Position numbers and translations under genes: made by a program. This document shows positions 1 through 9,356 of a stretch of DNA of 64,000 nucleotides, in pieces; position 1 is the stretch's first letter, and every line of letters begins with the position of its first letter. This stretch comes from Poritiphilus flavus (GTDB lineage: Bacteria; Bacteroidota; Bacteroidia; Flavobacteriales; Flavobacteriaceae). The stretch spans positions 372,001 to 436,000 of the forward strand of contig NZ_WXYO01000001.1 of assembly GCF_009901585.1 (NCBI RefSeq), given 5' to 3'. Under the pieces are notes generated by a model that ran no database searches, had not been told where the DNA came from, and was given only the letters and a program-made list of their open reading frames with translations.

Positions 1-2
1 AT

Positions 3-425
3 GAAATACTGCATATTGATTTTTACCAGTTGTTCCCGGACAAGCCGGTTACCATGAACATCCCTGTTCGCCTCCAAGGAAACTCTCCCGGGGTACGAAA
101 TGGTGGTCGTTTGTTGTTTAGAAAAAGAAAGCTTACCATCAAGGCACTTCCGGACAACCTGCCTGATTTCTTCAACGTGGATATCTCCAAACTGAAGATC
201 GGTCAGAATATCTCCGTGGATTCGCTATTGAGTGACGATTTTACTATCCTCCACCCAGACAGCACAGTTGTTGTACAGGTTAAAACAGCCCGTGCCGCTA
301 TTGTCGTTGAAGATGAAGAGGAAGAAGAAGGAGTGGAAGGAGCAGAAGCTGCTGAAGGCGCTGCTGAAGGTGCTGAGGCCCCTGCAGCTGAAGGTGCAGA
401 AGCCCCTGCCGAAGCAACGGAATAA
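3..425 (+). CDS. rplY: 50S ribosomal protein L25/CTC (5' end outside window)
   Basis: The reading frame is open from base 3, so the N-terminal part lies outside the window. The visible part carries the C-terminal beta domain of the L25/TL5/CTC family (FPDKPVTMNIPVRLQGNSPG, then LPDNLPDFFNVDISKLKIG), which accompanies 5S rRNA binding in the 50S subunit. The last 40 residues are an acidic tail of short Glu/Ala/Gly/Pro repeats, common in Bacteroidota L25. pth follows, a neighbour pair often seen in bacteria. An intrinsic terminator sits directly after the stop. The identification is firm; only the start is missing. Confidence 0.93.
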   Translation, partial: EILHIDFYQLFPDKPVTMNIPVRLQGNSPGVRNGGRLLFRKRKLTIKALPDNLPDFFNVDISKLKIGQNISVDSLLSDDFTILHPDSTVVVQVKTARAAIVVEDEEEEEGVEGAEAAEGAAEGAEAPAAEGAEAPAEATE

Positions 426-444
426 CAATTATCACAATTATGCG

Positions 445-487
445 AAAGCATCCTGTCCTGATGTAAATCGGGATTCAGGATGCTTTT
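445..487 (+). terminator. Intrinsic terminator after rplY
   Basis: AAAGCATCCTG and CAGGATGCTTTT form an 8 bp GC-rich stem, extended inward by TCCTGAT/ATCGGGA, and end in a T run. It lies 20 bases after the rplY stop and separates it from pth. Confidence 0.8.
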
Positions 488-511
488 GTACTTTTGGGCT
501 TTTAGAAAACT

Positions 512-1144
512 ATGATTTTCCGATTCCTTCGATCTGTTTTTGCTAAAAAGAAGTTCATACTAGAGCATACGGAACCCATGAAGAAGTATTTAATAGCCGG
601 CCTGGGGAATATTGGGCCAGAATACCAGGAAACCAGGCATAACATAGGGTTTCAGATACTTGATGCGCTTGCTGAAAAACAGGAATTCTCCTTTGCAACA
701 GACAAACTTGGCGACCTGGGGAACTATAAGATCAAAGGTCGCAATGTACTATGCCTGAAACCTTCCACCTTTATGAATCGCAGTGGCAAGGCGGTAAAAT
801 ACTGGATGGAAAAGGAAAAGATCCCCATGGAAAACGTTTTGATCGTTACGGACGATATCAACCTTCCCTTTGGCAGCCTACGCCTTAAAGCAAAGGGTAG
901 TGATGGTGGACACAATGGCCTGAAAGACATACAGAATATGCTGCAAACCACAAATTACCATCGCTTTCGGTTTGGGGTGGGCTCAGATTTTGCACGCGGC
1001 AGACAGGTAGACTATGTTCTAGGTAAATGGTCGGAGGAGGAAGCGAAATCGCTTAAAGAACGCCTGGCAAGAGCAACCGAACTGCTAAACTCCTTTGTGC
1101 TGGCCGGGCCTAAGATCACCATGAATCAGTACAACGGTACCTAG
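512..1144 (+). CDS. pth: Peptidyl-tRNA hydrolase
   Basis: Cytosolic enzyme that cleaves the ester bond of peptidyl-tRNAs released from stalled ribosomes, recycling tRNA. With the start at 512 the protein has 210 residues. The bacterial Pth signature residues are present: Asn in GLGNIG (33), the catalytic His in RHNIGF (43), Asn in FMNRSGKAV (89), Asp in VTDDINL (115) and Asn in GGHNGL (135). An internal ATG at 578 ([11 protein letters not shown]) gives the length usual in E. coli; the basic N-terminal extension resembles ones I recall from flavobacterial homologues. A TACTTTTG -7-like box at 489-496 fits transcription starting just before 512. The end lies 3 bases from a convergent gene. Confidence 0.95.
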   Translation: MIFRFLRSVFAKKKFILEHTEPMKKYLIAGLGNIGPEYQETRHNIGFQILDALAEKQEFSFATDKLGDLGNYKIKGRNVLCLKPSTFMNRSGKAVKYWMEKEKIPMENVLIVTDDINLPFGSLRLKAKGSDGGHNGLKDIQNMLQTTNYHRFRFGVGSDFARGRQVDYVLGKWSEEEAKSLKERLARATELLNSFVLAGPKITMNQYNGT

Positions 1145-1147
1145 TCC

Positions 1148-1825
1148 TTACAAAACCCTGAAAGAATAAACCCCGGAATCCGAACTGTTCCCTTCCTCAT
1201 CTGTAGTGACGATCTTCCAGTAATACACGGTCCCGGAAACCACTACAGCAGATTGTTGTGATGCCGTTGCGCCCGGCGAAGCCACCAGATTTACCGGAGG
1301 ATTCACGGTGTCCAGGTAGATATCATAGGTAGAAATATCCCCATCCACATCAGCGCCTGTCCATTCCAATGTTACCTCATTATTTGAATCGGCTGCTACC
1401 GAAGCCCCGGAGGTTGGCCTTACTATAGTCGCCGGAAATGGGGCATAGGTGGTTTGAGTCCCTGCATTGTAAAACTGCCAGGTTTCACTGCTTGCAGTTA
1501 CCTGCGTATTGGAATTACGAGACAAGACCTGCCAGGAATAGGGCGTTCCCTTCTGCAATGTCAACTCCGCAGAAGGGGTCTGTGTACTTACACTCTGGGT
1601 TGCAGAAGTATTTAAATTGGTAGCGCGTAATTCGTAGGTTTCCGTATGATTGGAAGCCTGCCAGCGGAATTCTACCAGGCTGGTGGTCTCATTCTGATCC
1701 ACACCGGTTGTACATTCCGAATTCTGTAGCGGAAATTCCAAAATGGCAGCTTCTGGCGGCTTGGGATCATCCTTTTTACAGGCCATGATCGCTAATACTA
1801 ATAGGAAAACCAAGCTTCTGCTCAT
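1148..1825 (-). CDS. Lipoprotein with fibronectin-III-like repeats
   Basis: A 225-residue protein with a short lipoprotein signal (Cys16 in LAIMACKKDD), so probably an outer-membrane or surface lipoprotein. The rest looks like two beta-sandwich repeats of fibronectin III type: residues about 45-115 (VEFRWQASNHTETYELRA, YSWQVLS) and 130-225 (VTLEWTGADVDGDISTYD, YYWKIVTTDEEGNSS). The ATG overlaps the stop of the upstream metalloprotease by 4 bases, so the two genes are translationally coupled. The same Trp/Tyr sandwich pattern occurs inside that protease, suggesting a related surface role. No catalytic motif is visible; the function is unknown. Confidence 0.75.
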   Translation of the reverse strand: MSRSLVFLLVLAIMACKKDDPKPPEAAILEFPLQNSECTTGVDQNETTSLVEFRWQASNHTETYELRATNLNTSATQSVSTQTPSAELTLQKGTPYSWQVLSRNSNTQVTASSETWQFYNAGTQTTYAPFPATIVRPTSGASVAADSNNEVTLEWTGADVDGDISTYDIYLDTVNPPVNLVASPGATASQQSAVVVSGTVYYWKIVTTDEEGNSSDSGVYSFRVL

Positions 1826-4800
1826 CGTTTTACAAGTTTATAAGTTTCCCTTCCTCCTTCCATACGGAGGTTAACAAAATAGAGCCCTGCAGCGAGTTCA
1901 GACATATCTATCGATATCTCACTCTCCCCGACCAAATTATAGCTTCGCGCTTTAATGAATCTTCCATTAGCGTCAAAGACCTCAACATTCACTGTACCGG
2001 TTGTAGCGCCCAGGAAGGCACTTACCCTGCTGCTTACCGGATTGGGGTAGAGTATTGGCCTGTCCGAATTAAAGATCACTTCTTCATAGGTCCCCTGGCA
2101 AGAAAGATCAGTGCTTACCTTGAGCGTGTTTAAGCCCTGTTTTAAACTCAACGTAATCTCAGCGGAATTCGTCTGGGTTTCTACCCCGTTCAGTTCCACT
2201 ACGTAATTTTCCGACCCTGAAAGTGTCAACGTGATCTGTTGACTGTCCAGGATGAGCTGCGAGCTTACGTCCAGTGATTCGGGTTCCGAAACAACCGCCT
2301 CAAAACAAAAGGGTTCAAAGGTATTGGTTCCGTCCGTTCCCGTGATACAGATTGAATAGGTGCCCGCTTCCAGGTTTTCCAACTGATAGTTCGTAGTGAA
2401 GTTTTCAGTAACATCAACTCCATTTCCATTTACAGTGAGAGTATAATCCATGCTCTGCATTGCCGTAATTTCAATACTCCCATTGTCATTGGCAATACAG
2501 GTTTCGCCTTGAATCGCTACCGTAAAATTATCCGGAGGAAATCTAAATATCTCGCAACCATCTACCCCAACTTCGGCCCCTGGCGGAGTTCCTAAGCAGA
2601 GGTCATCGCCATCGTCAAACACACCATCGCCATCGTCATCAGGTCTCAATTCTCCCTCCACACAGATCTCAAGGCTAAAGTTGTTCAAAACCCCTCCGTC
2701 TGCAGGTGCGGAATCTGCTATAGTCAGGGTCCAGTCCCCTAAGAGCGATTCCCCGGCAAAGGAGCTTAACGCGCCTAAAGGTTTTACCGTGCCACTAATA
2801 CCGGGATTCCCCTGGCAGTTGAAGCTAGGACCACTGTCTGTAAACACCGCATTGATATCACTGAGGTCTCCGCAGGAGTTTGCCACCAGGGTTACCGTTG
2901 TTCCCTGTGGAGAAGTAAGGCTTATGGTGAGGTCTGCCAAAAAGGAATGCTCCAGGTCCAGTGTGACCCTTAGGTCGTTTATAGGAAGGTTATTTATAAA
3001 CGATACGGTTGAAGTTATGGTAGGCGTTCCAACCGCTGGTATGTTTATCGGTAATCCACTTGCCGTTATTGTTTTGCAATTCACTGCGACGGTCTGAAAA
3101 TCAAACGGACTTGAAAAATTACCATCCCCACAACTGTTCTTTGGCCTTACACGCCAGAAATACTGTGTTTCCTGGTTTAATCCCAGCGCTTTGTATCTCG
3201 GTACAGCTACATTGGCAGCGGCCACTATGGTACCAAAGGCCACATCCGTGGCAATTTCAATATCATAAGATGTGGCACTGGCATTGGCTTCCCATTCAAA
3301 CAAAGGGTTTAGGCTCACCGTAGTTGATGAATTGGCCGGGGTGCTTAAAACCACATCCGAAAAAGCGGCGTCATAAATGCTAAGGTTCAGGTCTACTTCG
3401 GCAGATCCTCCAGTCCATTCCCCCCTTACCGTAACAGGATAAGTCCCGGGTGTGACCCCTGCTGTCCCTGAAAGTGTTAGATCGACATCCGTATTATTAG
3501 CACTGGCCATAGCTGGACTAAAAGCAGAAGAAAGTCCTGCAGGTGCTCCGATAAGGCTAAAAGTCACTTCTTCACTGAAGGCTCCGAAAGTTTGCAGTGT
3601 AAACGGAATAACCAGGTTATCCGGCTGACATACTTCGTAATCCAGCTCACTAAAACTAAGCACTACATCGGTCTGCTGTATTGTAAAGTTAGTAGTATTA
3701 ACAGCGAAGAAAACATTATCGCTGGCTTTGACCATGATCCTGGCCGAAGTAGTTGCATCTCCAGGGATCAAAACCTCATGTTCCCCGTCATTTACAACAT
3801 TCTGAGCCAGTTGGATAGGAAAACTAAGTCCGCCATCAGTGGATAAAAATATATCTACAAACTGGGCGTTCACGGGCAATTGATCTGTATTGGCGACATC
3901 CCAGTTGAGCTGTTGTATGGATCCTGCCGTATATACTTCCGCCCCGGATTGAGACGTCACCCGGAAAGGTCCTGAACCATTTTGCACACTGATATTCACA
4001 AAATCCGAGGATACCTGGCCACCGGGTTCGGCATTATCCCTTACTGTTAATGCGAAATTCATTTCACGTTGTACATCCGAAACAGTTTCCCAGGCAGAAT
4101 TTAACTCCGGATCGGTCTGGGTAAGGTTGCCCTGGGCCACTTCGGACAATCTGGGAAAATAGCGAGCCGGATTGCTGCTGGGTCTCAATGACCTGAAATT
4201 GGCCCCGTTGGGCCGGTTTGGACCAAAAGTTTCATTGGTTACCACCCCATCGTCTATTTGTTCCCAGGCATAGGTAAGCACATCTCCGGCATCTGGATCC
4301 GTCGCATTTGCGGTAAGCACAAAAGCCGTAGACTTTGGAATGATGAAATTCCCTGTTGGGGTGATAACTGGCGGTGAATTGGTAAGGGCTGTTTCCTGCG
4401 CACAGGAAACCGTTTCCAGGTAATCCGTTATTTGCTGTATACTGAAATAGTGAAAATAGTCGTCTCCATTGGGAGCCACATTATTAGCGCCGGCAATGCC
4501 AGCATAACCCATTATGGTAGTACCACTACCCGGCTCCGCCTGTACCTGGGTCCCTTCAGACTCGAAAGACCAGGTGTGGTTTGCACCGAACTGGTGGCCC
4601 AATTCATGGGCTACAAAGTCCAGGTCAAAAATGTCTCCCTGAGGTGCGGTGGTAGCGGCAAAGGCGCTCCCTTTCTGGTTGTCCCTACAGACGGACCCAA
4701 TAAATCCCGCATTTCCATTATTATTAGCCCGATGAAAAAGGTGCCCAACATCGTAATTGGCCTCCCCTATCTCGCTGGTCAACGTAGTTTGTACCTGAGC

Positions 4801-5607
4801 GTTCAGGTTTCCGGAGTACGGATCTGTTTCAGGATCTGTATAAATTACCTGGTCAGTAGTCGCAACCAGTTCAAGAGTTACTCCGAGATCCCGTTCAAAT
4901 ACCTCATTTACCCTGGTTAGGGTCCCATTAATAGCGGCCAGGGCATCCGCGACTGTTCCTCCGTGAAATTGCGTATACTCTCCGGTCGCGGAAACAGCGA
5001 TCCGAAACCTGCGCAGGATCTGATCGTCAACCAGTTTGGCAACGGTAGGGCCCAATCCCATAATGGCAGCCGAAGGCGTATTACAAACCAACTTATTCGC
5101 ATATCCTGTATGCGAATCCTTGGGGTAGACCACATAGACGTCCCCATTGTCGGAAGATTTGTCAATAAAGAGTGTTTTTTCAGTACCGGTATACACAATC
5201 ATTCCCTGAAACCCCTTATGGGAAATACTAAAACGTATACGTGAATGCCCTTGAAGAGCATAACCGGTATACGACTTAATACTGGGGTATTTTCTGGCCA
5301 GTTCCGGGGCCAGAACCGGTGTCTCAACTACCCTGTAAGCCACTAGTTTGCCCTTTTGATCCGGAAAATGGAGTATGTTTTGGTCGCTTGCGGAAGTACC
5401 ACTTAAGGCCAGCTTTTGTGAAATAGCCTCTTGTTCGAGGGAGAAAAACCGGGTTTTTTTAATGTCCAGACGTTGCAATGCCGGCGAAGTGATCTCATTT
5501 CCACGGATCTCTTGTTTCCAGTAGGATGTCTGCGCGGCTCCGGAAAAGGAAAGTAACAGAAATAATATGGTTATTGGTAAAACAAGATGTAATTTTGCGA
5601 ACATCAA
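1822..5607 (-). CDS. Secreted reprolysin-type zinc metalloprotease with T9SS domain
   Basis: A 1261-residue secreted peptidase. Order: signal peptide (1-25), propeptide-like region to about 195, then an M12B-like (metzincin) catalytic domain with the zinc motif HELGHQFGANH at 334-344 and the Met-turn IMGY at 365-368. Ig/Fn3-like repeats follow (about 410-840), then a proprotein-convertase P-like domain (about 845-985), an acidic DDDGDG calcium-binding stretch, further beta domains, and a C-terminal type IX secretion sorting domain of about 80 residues starting at ILYPNPVSS and ending in a basic tail. The likely role is extracellular protein degradation. It is coupled to the lipoprotein downstream and diverges from ribF. 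Confidence 0.9.
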   Translation of the reverse strand: MMFAKLHLVLPITILFLLLSFSGAAQTSYWKQEIRGNEITSPALQRLDIKKTRFFSLEQEAISQKLALSGTSASDQNILHFPDQKGKLVAYRVVETPVLAPELARKYPSIKSYTGYALQGHSRIRFSISHKGFQGMIVYTGTEKTLFIDKSSDNGDVYVVYPKDSHTGYANKLVCNTPSAAIMGLGPTVAKLVDDQILRRFRIAVSATGEYTQFHGGTVADALAAINGTLTRVNEVFERDLGVTLELVATTDQVIYTDPETDPYSGNLNAQVQTTLTSEIGEANYDVGHLFHRANNNGNAGFIGSVCRDNQKGSAFAATTAPQGDIFDLDFVAHELGHQFGANHTWSFESEGTQVQAEPGSGTTIMGYAGIAGANNVAPNGDDYFHYFSIQQITDYLETVSCAQETALTNSPPVITPTGNFIIPKSTAFVLTANATDPDAGDVLTYAWEQIDDGVVTNETFGPNRPNGANFRSLRPSSNPARYFPRLSEVAQGNLTQTDPELNSAWETVSDVQREMNFALTVRDNAEPGGQVSSDFVNISVQNGSGPFRVTSQSGAEVYTAGSIQQLNWDVANTDQLPVNAQFVDIFLSTDGGLSFPIQLAQNVVNDGEHEVLIPGDATTSARIMVKASDNVFFAVNTTNFTIQQTDVVLSFSELDYEVCQPDNLVIPFTLQTFGAFSEEVTFSLIGAPAGLSSAFSPAMASANNTDVDLTLSGTAGVTPGTYPVTVRGEWTGGSAEVDLNLSIYDAAFSDVVLSTPANSSTTVSLNPLFEWEANASATSYDIEIATDVAFGTIVAAANVAVPRYKALGLNQETQYFWRVRPKNSCGDGNFSSPFDFQTVAVNCKTITASGLPINIPAVGTPTITSTVSFINNLPINDLRVTLDLEHSFLADLTISLTSPQGTTVTLVANSCGDLSDINAVFTDSGPSFNCQGNPGISGTVKPLGALSSFAGESLLGDWTLTIADSAPADGGVLNNFSLEICVEGELRPDDDGDGVFDDGDDLCLGTPPGAEVGVDGCEIFRFPPDNFTVAIQGETCIANDNGSIEITAMQSMDYTLTVNGNGVDVTENFTTNYQLENLEAGTYSICITGTDGTNTFEPFCFEAVVSEPESLDVSSQLILDSQQITLTLSGSENYVVELNGVETQTNSAEITLSLKQGLNTLKVSTDLSCQGTYEEVIFNSDRPILYPNPVSSRVSAFLGATTGTVNVEVFDANGRFIKARSYNLVGESEISIDMSELAAGLYFVNLRMEGGRETYKLVKR

Positions 5608-5653
5608 GGGGACTTTAAAAGATTAAAATTAAGTCTTTTTATTATTTTATCTA

Positions 5654-6580
5654 GTGGTTACCGTCCAAAACATCTCCAAGTACGATAAAACCCATCCGAC
5701 CGCCATTACCATTGGCACTTATGACGGTGTTCATGTCGGTCACCGTAAGATATTAGAACGCCTCATAAATAATGCCAAAAAAACCGGTTTGCGGTCTACT
5801 GTACTCACCTTTTTCCCACATCCACGGATGGTTTTGCAAAAAGATGCGGATATCAAATTGTTGAATACGGTAAACGAAAAGGCCCAGATCCTTGAGGATA
5901 TTGGGCTGGACACCCTCATTATTCATCCTTTTACCAAAAAATTCTCTCGCTTATCCGCTACGGAGTTTGTGCGTGATATCCTGGTAAACGAATTGAATAT
6001 CAGAAAGATAATTATAGGTTACGATCACAGATTCGGCAGGAACCGCAACGCGAATATCAATGATCTGATAGCTTTTGGAAGTACTTTCGACTTTGAAGTA
6101 GAAGAGATCCCGGCCCAGGAGATAGATGATGTCTCTGTAAGCTCAACCAAGATAAGGAGGGCGCTTCACGAAGGTGATGTAAAAACCGCCAACACTTACC
6201 TCGGTTATGAATATATGCTCACAGCTACGGTCGCAAAAGGAAAGGGACTTGGGAAAGAGATACATTTCCCCACGGCTAATTTGCACATCCCGGAAAGCTA
6301 TAAGCTAATCCCAAAGAACGGTGTATATGTGGTTAGGGCGGATATGGGAGATAATGAAGTTTACGGCATGATGAATATCGGATATAACCCTACGGTGAAT
6401 GGTACCCAAAAGAGTATAGAGGTACACTTTTTCGATTTCGAGGCTGATATATATAACCAGGAGATCCAGGTCCGCGTATTGGAACGCATCCGGGATGAAC
6501 ACAAATTTGATTCCCTGGAAGCCCTGCAGCAGCAGCTCAGGAAGGACCGGGAGACTTCGCTGGCTATAATCAACAGATAA
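5654..6580 (+). CDS. ribF: Bifunctional riboflavin kinase/FAD synthetase
   Basis: Converts riboflavin to FMN and FMN to FAD in the cytosol. The 308 residues match the two-domain family: N-terminal adenylyltransferase with TIGTYDGVHVGHRKIL (about 19-34), the FPHPR stretch and VSSTKIRR, and a C-terminal riboflavin kinase domain with GKGLGKEIHFPTANL (about 198-212), NIGYNPT and EVHFFDF. The start is a GTG at 5654 placed a few residues before the nucleotidyl motif; I see no ATG in a better place. The HTTM gene follows after 4 bases, so the two are probably co-transcribed. Confidence 0.95.
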   Translation: MVTVQNISKYDKTHPTAITIGTYDGVHVGHRKILERLINNAKKTGLRSTVLTFFPHPRMVLQKDADIKLLNTVNEKAQILEDIGLDTLIIHPFTKKFSRLSATEFVRDILVNELNIRKIIIGYDHRFGRNRNANINDLIAFGSTFDFEVEEIPAQEIDDVSVSSTKIRRALHEGDVKTANTYLGYEYMLTATVAKGKGLGKEIHFPTANLHIPESYKLIPKNGVYVVRADMGDNEVYGMMNIGYNPTVNGTQKSIEVHFFDFEADIYNQEIQVRVLERIRDEHKFDSLEALQQQLRKDRETSLAIINR

Positions 6581-6584
6581 GGAC

Positions 6585-7928
6585 ATGCTGAATCGGCTGC
6601 TTTTTTCCAAAATAGACAACGGATCTCTAGTCCTTTTTCGGATTTTCTTCGGGCTACTGATCAGTTTTGAGGGCTTTGGCGCCATAGCAACGGGCTGGGT
6701 ACGAAGAACCCTGATAGAACCAAAATTCACCTTTAATTTTATTGGATTTGAATGGCTTCAGCCGCTGCCCGGCAACGGAATGTATCTCTATTTTGCCATT
6801 ATGGGCACCCTGGGGCTGCTGATCGCCCTGGGATATAAATACCGCTATGCCATGATCGCGTTTGCGTTGATGTGGTCCGGAGTCTACCTGATGCAAAAAT
6901 CATCCTATAATAACCATTATTACCTTCTGGCCCTCATCTCGGTGATCATGTGTTTTTTTCCTGCTAACCGTGCTTATTCGCTGGATGCGAAGCTCAATCC
7001 GGAAATTCGTACGGACAGTATGTATGCCTATGTGAAATGGATAGTGGTGCTACAGCTGTTTTTGGTTTATACCTATGCCTCAGTAGCCAAATTATACGGG
7101 GATTGGTTAGACTTTACCTTTATCGACGTATTGATGCGAAGCAAGAGCGATTACTTCCTAATTGGCGGGCTGCTACAGGAGACCTGGTTCCAGAAAGTCA
7201 TAGGTATTTCCGGGATCTTGTTTGATCTGCTCATCATTCCGGCTCTCCTCTGGAAGCCTACCCGGCTTTTCGCCTTCATCGTCTCTATCTTTTTTCATCT
7301 TTTCAATTCCTTCGTCTTCCAGATCGGGATCTTCCCTTACCTGGCTCTGGCCTTTACCGTCTTCTTTTTTAGCCCGGAAACCATCAAAAAGCGGTTTTTA
7401 TCCAATAAAACCTTGTATTCCGACAACGAAATTATAATTCCGTCATACAGAAAAATACTTCTGCTCGTCGGAGGCACCTACTTTATTATTCAATTCGCTT
7501 TGCCCCTGCGCCACCATTTTTTCCAAGACGATGTACTCTGGACGGAAGAAGGCCACAGGCTCAGTTGGCGGATGATGTTGAGAAGCCGAAACGGGACCAT
7601 TCAATTCCGGCTAGTCAACCGAACTACAGGGAAATCCGAATACGTAAAACTGGAGGATTATCTGACCAAAAAACAACGCAGAAAGGTGGCATCCTATCCG
7701 GACTTTATGTGGCAGTTCGCGCAACATCTGAAAAAGGAATACGCGGCCAAGGGTGAAGAGATCTCCGTGTTTGCCAGGTCACGCGTACGCATTAACGACC
7801 ACCCTTACAGAACCTTTATCGACCCCAAAACCGACCTGGCCAACGTCCCCTGGCATCATCTTAAACATCACAACTGGATACTTCCTTCAAACTTTTCCAG
7901 CAAAAAGAAGCTTCCGGACAGACCCTAA
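6585..7928 (+). CDS. HTTM-domain membrane protein
   Basis: A 447-residue integral membrane protein of the HTTM / vitamin-K-dependent gamma-carboxylase-like family. The first 270 residues hold several hydrophobic helices with the typical NNHYYLLALISVIMCFFPANR and VLQLFLVYTYASVAKL segments; the last 150 residues are soluble and basic, with WTEEGHRLSWRMMLRSR. Bacterial members are mostly uncharacterised, so the reaction is not assigned. It follows ribF by 4 bases. The final 29 or so codons are duplicated 1637 bases downstream (9465-9565), and the terminus here (KKKLPDRP) differs from the copy (KKKLPNKP), which points to insertion of an islet at this gene's 3' end. Confidence 0.85.
   Translation: MLNRLLFSKIDNGSLVLFRIFFGLLISFEGFGAIATGWVRRTLIEPKFTFNFIGFEWLQPLPGNGMYLYFAIMGTLGLLIALGYKYRYAMIAFALMWSGVYLMQKSSYNNHYYLLALISVIMCFFPANRAYSLDAKLNPEIRTDSMYAYVKWIVVLQLFLVYTYASVAKLYGDWLDFTFIDVLMRSKSDYFLIGGLLQETWFQKVIGISGILFDLLIIPALLWKPTRLFAFIVSIFFHLFNSFVFQIGIFPYLALAFTVFFFSPETIKKRFLSNKTLYSDNEIIIPSYRKILLLVGGTYFIIQFALPLRHHFFQDDVLWTEEGHRLSWRMMLRSRNGTIQFRLVNRTTGKSEYVKLEDYLTKKQRRKVASYPDFMWQFAQHLKKEYAAKGEEISVFARSRVRINDHPYRTFIDPKTDLANVPWHHLKHHNWILPSNFSSKKKLPDRP
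7828..7915 (+). repeat. Direct repeat copy 1 (3' end of HTTM gene)
   Basis: These 88 bases are identical to 9465-9552 (offset 1637). Similarity continues beyond but with several substitutions up to both stop codons. This copy is the functional 3' end of the HTTM gene and forms the left border of the abi islet. Confidence 0.95.
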
Positions 7929-8089
7929 AATCCGGTTTGCGAATCACCATTTTCGACATCTATACTCAAAATGGGAAAGGGAAGAGCGCTTTTGCTATGA
8001 TTCAATAGGAAGTACTTTTGTTGATTTAGGAGTTCTGATTAGCTCGCCACTCATTTAGGAGAAAAGAATAGCGAAATACTATACCCTTT

Positions 8090-8194
8090 TCAACGAGCAT
8101 CAAGGTACTTTTCTAACTCTACCAACATTGGCCAATTACCGTTCTTCTTTTGCGGTTTCTTTTCTGACACATAGCGAACATAGGCTAAAACCAT
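8090..8194 (-). CDS. Possible 34-residue protein downstream of abi gene
   Basis: The ATG follows the abi stop codon directly (TAA then ATG), giving MVLAYVRYVSEKKPQKKNGN and ending ELEKYLDAR. It is basic and has no recognisable domain. Immediate abutment suggests translational coupling, but the length is near chance level. The rest of the 7929-8090 gap holds nothing I recognise beyond two copies of ATTTAGGAG about 31 bases apart. Confidence 0.25.
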   Translation of the reverse strand: MVLAYVRYVSEKKPQKKNGNWPMLVELEKYLDAR

Positions 8195-9205
8195 TTACTG
8201 AGAATCTTTCATAGCCTTTTTTGCCGCAGCTTCAAGCTTCTTTTGTGATTTACTTTGGCCATATTTTGTCCATAGAGGTTGCTCTTTCCAATTCTCAGGA
8301 AATCCCATATGATTAAGGTCTACCTGAGGATATTTATTAAATAGCTCTATTAAGCTTGAAGCATATTTGTTATATGGATTCACAAATCCGAGACAGTAAA
8401 CAATTATGCAAAAGCCTGCATATATCTTTAACACTTTATCTTTGGAGTCTGCCCTTGTTGAAATATTGTTTTCCCACCGATCTACCCACGGTCTTTTTGG
8501 GGACTTAATCCATTCTGGGCTGATAGTTAAAATAATATTCCATAGTCTACCGTGATGTGCGCAGATATTTCTAATGTAAACTAAACACTCTAACCAAGAA
8601 ATTAGAATGCTATGGTGTAATCCGATACTCTGTGCAATAGGGATTATTTGTTTATAATTCTTTACGTTTTTTAATACTGAAAGGAGGTTGGTAAAAGTCA
8701 AGAGTTCGAACGCCTTCCACGATGGGGGCATATATTGAACATAATTACGATGGTACTTTAGAATATATTCTTGTTTAGTTTCTTGGACGTTTTTGGTGAT
8801 TTTAGTTAGAAACTGTACATAGTTGGGATAGTCTTTAAATGAGTCGCTTGATTCATACCAAAATCCAGTCTTATAATCATGGGAAAGATGATATATTGTT
8901 TGAGTTCTAATTGCTATTTCAATTTGCTCAATAGCCTGAAACGTCAACGTTCTTAGATCACTATCAAACTGATACAATTTAAAAATAGTTTCGAAAGTAG
9001 AACCTTCTTTAAACTGTTCTTCTTCTTTTGGTTCTTTTAGCAAAGGATACCAGTAGTTACTCAGTCGGTTATAACTGATATATGTAAGTATTTTTTCTGC
9101 TTTATGCTTATTTTCAATATTTAGACCTCTGCTTTCAAGAAGATCGACTTGTTCTGTAAAAGTCTTAGGAGACTTTGTGTAAATTTCCTTCTTGGTTTCT
9201 GGCAT
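8195..9205 (-). CDS. Abi_2 (AbiD/AbiF-type) HEPN abortive-infection protein
   Basis: A 336-residue protein of the Abi_2 family (AbiD/AbiF), associated with phage abortive infection and RNA-regulated toxins. Family landmarks are NRLSNYWYPL at 46-55, FDSDLRTLTFQAIEQIEIAI at 80-99, and RNICAHHGRLWN at 212-223, which contains the HEPN signature R-x4-H (Arg212, His217), expected to form an RNase site. The start is ATG at 9205 (MPETKKEIYTKSPKT); the frame continues upstream to 9250, but that part crosses the terminator-like T tract at 9226-9234. It is the only clear gene in the direct-repeat-bounded islet and is AT-rich relative to its neighbours. Upstream on its strand lie a terminator hairpin and a larger nested fold. 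RNA-degrading toxin activity is an inference from family. Confidence 0.88.
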   Translation of the reverse strand: MPETKKEIYTKSPKTFTEQVDLLESRGLNIENKHKAEKILTYISYNRLSNYWYPLLKEPKEEEQFKEGSTFETIFKLYQFDSDLRTLTFQAIEQIEIAIRTQTIYHLSHDYKTGFWYESSDSFKDYPNYVQFLTKITKNVQETKQEYILKYHRNYVQYMPPSWKAFELLTFTNLLSVLKNVKNYKQIIPIAQSIGLHHSILISWLECLVYIRNICAHHGRLWNIILTISPEWIKSPKRPWVDRWENNISTRADSKDKVLKIYAGFCIIVYCLGFVNPYNKYASSLIELFNKYPQVDLNHMGFPENWKEQPLWTKYGQSKSQKKLEAAAKKAMKDSQ

Positions 9206-9225
9206 TAGTCTGGTTAAGTAAATAA

Positions 9226-9271
9226 AACAAAAAACCCCCCAAAAGTGCACATCGTTGAGAGGTCCGGGAGG
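9226..9271 (-). terminator. Intrinsic terminator or attenuator just upstream of abi start
   Basis: Read on the minus strand, CCTCCC (9271-9266) pairs with GGGGGG (9240-9235) across a 25-base loop that holds GTGCAC, followed at once by TTTTTTGTTTT. It lies about 20 bases before the abi ATG, so it would end any RNA made upstream or limit readthrough into the gene. Confidence 0.65.
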
Positions 9272-9282
9272 TGTTGATAAAA

Positions 9283-9290
9283 CAAAAATA
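9283..9290 (-). promoter_or_regulatory. Candidate -7 box upstream of abi
   Basis: TATTTTTG on the minus strand matches the Bacteroidota -7 consensus TAnnTTTG exactly. No TTG is found at the usual -33 spacing. Transcription from here would start just before the terminator hairpin at 9271-9226, giving an attenuated leader. Confidence 0.35.
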
Positions 9291-9356
9291 ATAAATATAA
9301 CTTATGGAATATTCGTTATTTCATACTCAATATCTATTAAAAAATATAAACCCATA

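Noticed and set aside
203-451. Serine/alanine-rich minus-strand frame opposite the rplY tail
   Set aside because: It is the complement of the repetitive Glu/Ala tail and has no independent support.
7753-8058. 101-codon plus-strand frame across the end of the HTTM gene
   Set aside because: Its first half is the HTTM gene in another frame and crosses the repeat border; no domain or promoter.
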